Origin: CF-162 sp963667205
GTDB lineage: Bacteria > Chloroflexota > Dehalococcoidia > SM23-28-2 > RBG-16-64-32
DNA length: 64,000 bases
Assembly: GCA_963667205.1 (NCBI GenBank)
Contig: OY762959.1
Coordinates: forward strand, 1,054,001-1,118,000
Reading direction: 5' to 3'
Under the pieces are notes generated by a model. That model made no database searches, was not told the DNA's origin, and saw only the letters and a program-made list of their open reading frames with translations. Made by a program: the position numbers and the translations under genes. Positions 59,623-64,000 of the stretch are shown piece by piece; within the stretch, counting starts at the first letter, position 1, and the number at the start of each line of letters is the position of its first letter.

Positions 59623-60792
59623 ATGCGTGCCTCCCCCGTGGCTGACTCCGCTCTCGACGGCCTCCGTGTGATCGACCTCTCGCAGGGTATCGCCGGACCG
59701 TACTGCGCCCGGCTGCTCGCCGACCTCGGCGCCGAGGTGATCAAGGTCGAGCCGCCGGACGGCGATTCCACCCGCAAGTTGGGCCCCTTTCCGGGCGACG
59801 TTCCGGACCCGGAGAAAAGCGGCCTCTTCATCCACCTCAACGGCAACAAGCAGGGCGTCACTCTTGACCTCGACTCCGGCGAAGGCCGCGCCGCGCTGCG
59901 CAGGCTGCTCGCCACCGCCGACGTCCTGATCGAGAGCGAGACGCCGGGCCGCACGGCGGAGCTGGGCCTCGGCTTCGCTGACGTCAGCGGGGAGTTCCCG
60001 GAGCTCGTCTACTGTTCGGTCACACCGTTCGGGCAGACCGGCCCCTACGCCAAGTTCAAGGGCAACTCGCTCACCTGCATGGCGCTCTCCGGCCTCATGT
60101 ACGTCACCGGCGATCCCGACAAGGAGCCGCTGGCCACCGGCGGCGAGCCGGCCGACTACTTCGGCGGATTGCACGCGTGGGTGTCCGTCCTGGCGGCGCT
60201 CGAACTGCGCGGCGACAGCGGCGCCGGCCAGCACGTCGACGTCTCTTGCCTCGAATCGCTCGGCGTGGCAGACGAATACAACACGACGATGTACGCCTGG
60301 CTGGGCGCGATCCGCCGCCGCTTCTACTCACGCCACCACATCCCGACCTATCCGAGCGAGATCTTTCCCTGCCGGGACGGCCACATCGTCGTTATCGGCG
60401 GCGCCACCGGCTTCCCGCTGATGATGGCGATCCTGCTGGAGCAGCCGGAGCTGGAGGACAACCAGCTGTTCCAGAACCTCTGGCTGCGCACGATCGAGTG
60501 GGAGAAGTTTGAAAAGATCCTGCGCCCCTACCTGATGGAGCACGATTGGCGCGACCTGCTGACGCGCGCGCAGGAGCTGCGCGTCCCCTTCGCCGCCGTC
60601 ATGTCGCCGCAGACGCTGCTGGCGGACGACCACCTGTCTGCCCGCCGCTTCTTCGGGGAGATCGACCAGCCGGGGGTGGGCAAGCTGCCCGCGATCGGCG
60701 TTGTCTTCCGCATGTCGGAGACGCCGCTGGCGTTTGGCGCGGCGCCGGCCCTCGGCGCGGACCCGGCGGAAGTCGCGGAGGCATCGAAGTGA
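59623..60792 (+). CDS. CaiB/BaiF family CoA transferase (class III)
   Basis: This 389-aa enzyme moves CoA between acids. Motifs are 'LDGLRVIDLSQGIAGPYCARLLADLGAEVIKVEPPDGDSTRKLGPFPGDVPDPEKSGLFIHLNGNKQGVTLDL', the putative catalytic Asp in 'GGEPADYFGGLHAWVSVLAALELRG' and 'GAGQHVDVSCLESLG'. The likely start is ATG 59623; GTG 59638 is possible. It overlaps the next CoA transferase by 4 nt. The two may form a heteromeric transferase or use different acids. Confidence 0.92.
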   Translation: MRASPVADSALDGLRVIDLSQGIAGPYCARLLADLGAEVIKVEPPDGDSTRKLGPFPGDVPDPEKSGLFIHLNGNKQGVTLDLDSGEGRAALRRLLATADVLIESETPGRTAELGLGFADVSGEFPELVYCSVTPFGQTGPYAKFKGNSLTCMALSGLMYVTGDPDKEPLATGGEPADYFGGLHAWVSVLAALELRGDSGAGQHVDVSCLESLGVADEYNTTMYAWLGAIRRRFYSRHHIPTYPSEIFPCRDGHIVVIGGATGFPLMMAILLEQPELEDNQLFQNLWLRTIEWEKFEKILRPYLMEHDWRDLLTRAQELRVPFAAVMSPQTLLADDHLSARRFFGEIDQPGVGKLPAIGVVFRMSETPLAFGAAPALGADPAEVAEASK

Positions 60793-62147
60793 GCGGTCTC
60801 CCCCTCGACGGCGTCCGCGTGCTCGACCTGACGCAGGTCTACGCGGGGCCGACCTGCACGCGGATGCTCGCAGACCTGGGCGCGGACGTGATCAAGGTCG
60901 AAGGGCTTACGCGCGTGGACATCACGCGCAACTTCGTAATGCCCGAGAACAACAGCGAAGACGACTACTGGAACCGGTCCGGGTACTTCCTGCTGCGCAA
61001 CGGCGGCAAGCGTTCACTGACGCTCGATCTGAGCGAAGAAGGCGACGGCGCGGGCGTCGACATCCTGAAACGGCTCGTCGCCGAGTGCGATATCGTCGCC
61101 GAGAGCTTCACGCCGCACGTCATGGACAAGTTCGGCCTCGGCTACGACGCGCTGACGAAGATAAAGCCGGATATCATCATGATCAGCCTCTCCGGCTACG
61201 GCCAGGACGGCCCCTGGCGGGACTTCTCCGGGTACGGGATGGGGCTCGAACCGGCGGCGGGGCTGTCCTCCATCACGGGCTACGCGGGCGGCGACCCTCT
61301 GCGCACCGGCATCTCCTTCACCGACCCGTATTCCGGTATCGTCGGCGCCGGCGCCGTACTGAGCGCGCTTCTGTACCGAAGGCGGACCGGCAAGGGCCAG
61401 TACATCGACCTGTCGGAGCAGGAAGCGGCGGTTCCGGTCGTCGGCCACGCGCTGATGGACTACGCGATGAACAAGCGCGAACCGGAGCGCATCGGCAACC
61501 GCAGCCACTGGTACGCCCCTCAGGGCTGCTACCCATGCGCCGGCGAGGACAACTGGCTCGTCGTCACCGTCACCACCGAAGACGAGTGGCGCGCCCTCTG
61601 CGCAGCTACCACGAACCCGGAGTGGGCCTCCGACAAGCGCTTCGCCGACCTCGCGTCGCGCAAAGAGCACCACGAGGCGCTGGACGAACTGATCGCCGGC
61701 TGGACGCGCGGGCAGGACCAGTACGAGGCGATGCACACACTGCAGGGCGCCGGCGTGATCGCGGCCGCTGTTCTCAACCCCAAGCAGGCGCTGCTCGACC
61801 CGCACCTGCGCGAGCGTGGCTTCTTCGACCGCGTCAAGACCGAACGCGGCCCGAGGCCGGTGCCCCACCAGGTCGGCGCCCGCTTCTCCGCCTTCGAGAT
61901 GCCGAGCGCCCGGCCCGCGCCGAAGCTGGGCGAGCACAACCGAGACGTGCTACAGGGCCTGCTGGGTATGAGCGACGATGAGCTGAGCGCCCTCGAAGAA
62001 GACAAAGTTATCGGCGATACGCCGGCGCCGGCCGTGCCGCTGCCGGTCATGCGCATGTTCGTGCAGTGGCCGCTGGTCTCGTACGAGCAGATGGGCGCGC
62101 TCGGCGTCATCGAGAAGGACTACCGGAAGCAGCTCGGGATCGAGTAG
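60789..62147 (+). CDS. CaiB/BaiF family CoA transferase (class III), C-terminally extended
   Basis: GTG 60789 (GTGA overlap with the previous stop) starts SGLPLDGVRVLDLTQVYAGPTCTRMLADLGADVIKVEGLTRVDITRN. The 452-aa protein has 'GKRSLTLDLSEEGDG', the catalytic Asp region 'GISFTDPYSGIVGAGAVLSALLYRRRTGKGQYIDLSEQEA' and 'GERIGNRSHW'-like loops ('EPERIGNRSHWYAPQG'). A tail past the usual end (DTPAPAVPLPVMRMFVQWPLVSYEQMGALGVIEKDYRKQLGIE) is unusual and could mediate pairing. The upstream in-frame sequence belongs to a shadow frame. Confidence 0.92.
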   Translation: MSGLPLDGVRVLDLTQVYAGPTCTRMLADLGADVIKVEGLTRVDITRNFVMPENNSEDDYWNRSGYFLLRNGGKRSLTLDLSEEGDGAGVDILKRLVAECDIVAESFTPHVMDKFGLGYDALTKIKPDIIMISLSGYGQDGPWRDFSGYGMGLEPAAGLSSITGYAGGDPLRTGISFTDPYSGIVGAGAVLSALLYRRRTGKGQYIDLSEQEAAVPVVGHALMDYAMNKREPERIGNRSHWYAPQGCYPCAGEDNWLVVTVTTEDEWRALCAATTNPEWASDKRFADLASRKEHHEALDELIAGWTRGQDQYEAMHTLQGAGVIAAAVLNPKQALLDPHLRERGFFDRVKTERGPRPVPHQVGARFSAFEMPSARPAPKLGEHNRDVLQGLLGMSDDELSALEEDKVIGDTPAPAVPLPVMRMFVQWPLVSYEQMGALGVIEKDYRKQLGIE

Positions 62148-62162
62148 AGAGCGGAGGACAGC

Positions 62163-63101
62163 ATGAAGTTCGGAGCAGTCGCAAATCAATCGGGTGTGAC
62201 CTGGCAGGAGTTGGTCGACTTCTGGACGGAGCTTGACGGCGGCACGGCGTTCGACTCGCTCTGGCTGATGGACCACTTCGTGAGCGGCTTCGGCCAGGAG
62301 TTCGGCTCCGAAGGCCCGTGCATGGAAGGCTGGACCGCCCTCGCGGCGCTGGCGCAGGCGACTTCGCGTATGCGCCTGGGCATTCTCGTCACTGGCAACA
62401 CCTACCGCCACCCGGCAGTCCTCGCCAAGCAGGCGACGACGGTCGATCACATCTCCGGCGGACGGCTGATCTTCGGCCTCGGCGCCGGCTGGCACGAGTA
62501 CGAGCACCAGGCGTTCGGCATCAACCTGCCTCCGGTCAAGGAGCGGATGGACCGCCTGGAGGAGGCGGCGCACATGATCAAGCGGCTGTGGACGGAGGAG
62601 CGGCCTTCCTGGACCGGCGAGTACTACTCGCTCGACCGCCCGCCCTATAACCCGCCGAACGTCCAGGAGCCCCACCCGCCGGTCCTCATCGGCGGCGGCG
62701 GCGAGAAGCGCACGCTGCGCATCGTCGCCCACTACGCGGACATCGCCAACGTCATGGGCACGCCGGCCGAGGTTAAGCACAAGTTCGAGGTGCTGGAGAA
62801 GCACTGCGAGGCCGTCGGCCGCGACCCATCCACGATCAAGCGCACGATCCAGGCGCCGCTCTTTCTGAACGAAGACGCGGCCTTCCGCCAGCGCGTCCTC
62901 CAGGGGATGTCGGCGGCGCGCGGCGGCACTCCCGAGGAGGCGGCCGAAGCGCTGCTGATCGGCGGGCCGGAGGAGGTCTCGGAGCAGGTCAAACGCTACG
63001 AGGACGCGGGCGTCGAGGAGATATACGTCGCTCTCTGGCCGCGCTTCTTCCCGGAGCCAGTGCGGCGCTTTGCCGAAGAAGTGATGCCGGCGTTCAGCTA
63101 G
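62163..63101 (+). CDS. LLM class F420/flavin-dependent oxidoreductase
   Basis: This luciferase-like TIM-barrel oxidoreductase of 312 aa starts MKFGAVANQSGVTWQELVDFWTELDGGTAFDSLWLMDHF. Other landmarks are 'MRLGILVTGNTYRHPAVLAKQATTVDHISGGRLIFGLGAGWHEYEHQAFGI', 'PPNVQEPHPPVLIGGGGEKRTLRIVAHYADIANVMGTP' and 'PEEVSEQVKRYEDAGVEEIYVALWP'. The family uses reduced F420 or FMN. It follows the two CoA transferases after 15 nt with a Shine-Dalgarno-like AGCGGAGG, so it is in their operon. A diverged copy follows directly. Confidence 0.9.
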   Translation: MKFGAVANQSGVTWQELVDFWTELDGGTAFDSLWLMDHFVSGFGQEFGSEGPCMEGWTALAALAQATSRMRLGILVTGNTYRHPAVLAKQATTVDHISGGRLIFGLGAGWHEYEHQAFGINLPPVKERMDRLEEAAHMIKRLWTEERPSWTGEYYSLDRPPYNPPNVQEPHPPVLIGGGGEKRTLRIVAHYADIANVMGTPAEVKHKFEVLEKHCEAVGRDPSTIKRTIQAPLFLNEDAAFRQRVLQGMSAARGGTPEEAAEALLIGGPEEVSEQVKRYEDAGVEEIYVALWPRFFPEPVRRFAEEVMPAFS

Positions 63102-63112
63102 GCGGTCGTGCG

Positions 63113-64000
63113 ATAAAGTTTGGCGCTCAGGTAGTACAGGCCGGCATCGGCTGGCAGGAGGCCTAGACCTCTGGCGTGAGCTGGACTCAGGCGGAGCGTT
63201 AGATTCGCTGTGGCTGATGGACCACTTCGTCACCGGCTTCGGTCAAGAACCGGGCTCGGACGGTCCTTGCCTCGAAGGCTGGACGACGCTCGCCGCGATG
63301 GCGCAGGCCACGTCGCGGGCGAAGCTGGGGATTCTCGCTACCGGCAACACATACCACCACCCGGCCGTCCTCGCCAAGCAGGCGACGACGGTCGACCACA
63401 TCTCCGGCGGACGCCTGATCTTCGGCCTCGGCGCTGGTTGGCACGAGTACGAGCACCAGGCCTACGGAATCGCGATGCCGCCGCTCAGAGAGCGGTTCGA
63501 CAGGCTGGACGAGGCGGCGCGCTTGATCAAAGGGCTGTGGACGGAGGAGCGGCCATCGTTGGACGGCGAACACTATAGCCTCAGCCAGCCGCCCTACAAC
63601 CCACCGAACGTGCAGCGGCCTCATCCGCCGATCTTGATCGGTGGCGGCGGCGAGAAGCGCACTCTTCGGATCGTCGCCCAGTACGCTGACCTCGCGAACG
63701 TTCAGGGCTCAGCGGATGAGGTGCGCCACAAGTTCTCGGTGCTCGACGGCCACTGCGAGGCGGTTGGACGCGACCCGAAGAGCATTCGCCGCACGGTGAT
63801 GCTGCCTCTGTTCATGAACGAGGACCCGGCGTTTCGAGAGCGTGTGCTGCAGGGCTTCGTGGCCGCGGGACGTGGGACACCTGAGGAGGCGGAGGAGCGT
63901 CTACTCATCGGCGGCCCGGCCAAGATCAAGGACAAGATCGCCGCCTTCCAGGACGCGGGCGCCGAGGAGATCTATCTCGCGTTCTTCCCCACACCGCATC
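63113..64000 (+). pseudogene. Decayed tandem copy of the LLM oxidoreductase (runs off the window)
   Basis: The copy aligns with the preceding gene throughout. Its start codon is ATA (63113-63115), giving (I)KFGAQVVQAGIGWQEA, where the neighbour has ATG. A stop appears at about 63163, and one missing base near 63162 puts the family sequence in the next frame as LDLWRELDSGGALDSLWLMDHFVTGFGQEPGSDGPCLEGW. From there it is intact through 'GGRLIFGLGAGWHEYEHQAYGI' and 'ILIGGGGEKRTLRIVAQYADLANVQGS' to 'AGAEEIYLAFFPTPH' at the edge. The lost start plus the frameshift suggest an inactive duplicate. Confidence 0.75.

Overview
The window is high-GC bacterial DNA with dense, short-spaced genes. Several signals point to the phylum Chloroflexota, perhaps a Dehalococcoidia- or SAR202-like lineage: a CIRCE-controlled hrcA-grpE-dnaK operon, many acyl-CoA dehydrogenases, crotonases and CaiB-type CoA transferases, luciferase-like (LLM) flavin/F420 oxidoreductases, LysM/M23 peptidases, and surface proteins with a dockerin-like tail around a GDVDCSGS...VDSLKIL core. 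This assignment is inferred from gene content and not proven. I recognised no rRNA, tRNA, CRISPR array or insertion sequence.

Layout. 1-5.2 kb: a small monooxygenase-like gene, a broken alpha/beta-hydrolase + adenylate-cyclase gene, and a nuoI-nuoG-like pair behind a strong promoter with a palindromic operator. 5.2-10.5 kb: four minus-strand surface-protein genes (one filament-like, three beta-propellers) sharing a Cys-containing dockerin-like tail. 10.5-19 kb: ruvB, an amidase, a hydrolase, small secreted or coiled-coil proteins, a PRC-barrel protein, a crotonase, a possible structured RNA with a 27-residue membrane peptide, and an M16 peptidase. 19-29 kb: housekeeping genes pyrG and rho, a LysM-M23 peptidase, an MBL-fold hydrolase and hrcA-grpE-dnaK. 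29.9-42.9 kb: aroA, a hydrolase, an SDR, a broken LLM gene, dnaE, ogt, a second M23 lipoprotein, and the minus-strand set dnaJ-prmA-rsmE. 43-44.7 kb: a shortened PadR regulator with two paralogous membrane proteins. 44.7-64 kb: acyl-CoA catabolism (three acyl-CoA dehydrogenases, an EtfD-like Fe-S oxidoreductase, an acyl-CoA synthetase, two crotonases, two CoA transferases, two LLM oxidoreductases) with two Rieske-like proteins and a pair of small paralogous proteins.

The 44.7-64 kb genes fit together. The synthetase or CoA transferases would activate acids, the dehydrogenases oxidise them, the crotonases hydrate them, and the EtfD-like protein would pass electrons to the quinone pool. The heat-shock genes are split: HrcA/GrpE/DnaK at 25.5-29.1 kb and DnaJ on the other strand at 42 kb.

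An unusual number of genes carry small lesions. Three are in-frame stops explained by single transitions, several are 1-2 nt frameshifts, and four apparent start codons are one base away from ATG (ATT, ACG, ACG, ATA), one of them in the normally essential-type gene ruvB. Some lesions may be consensus errors in the source assembly. Others, such as the duplicated LLM gene at the right edge, look like real decay. I cannot separate these possibilities without reads.
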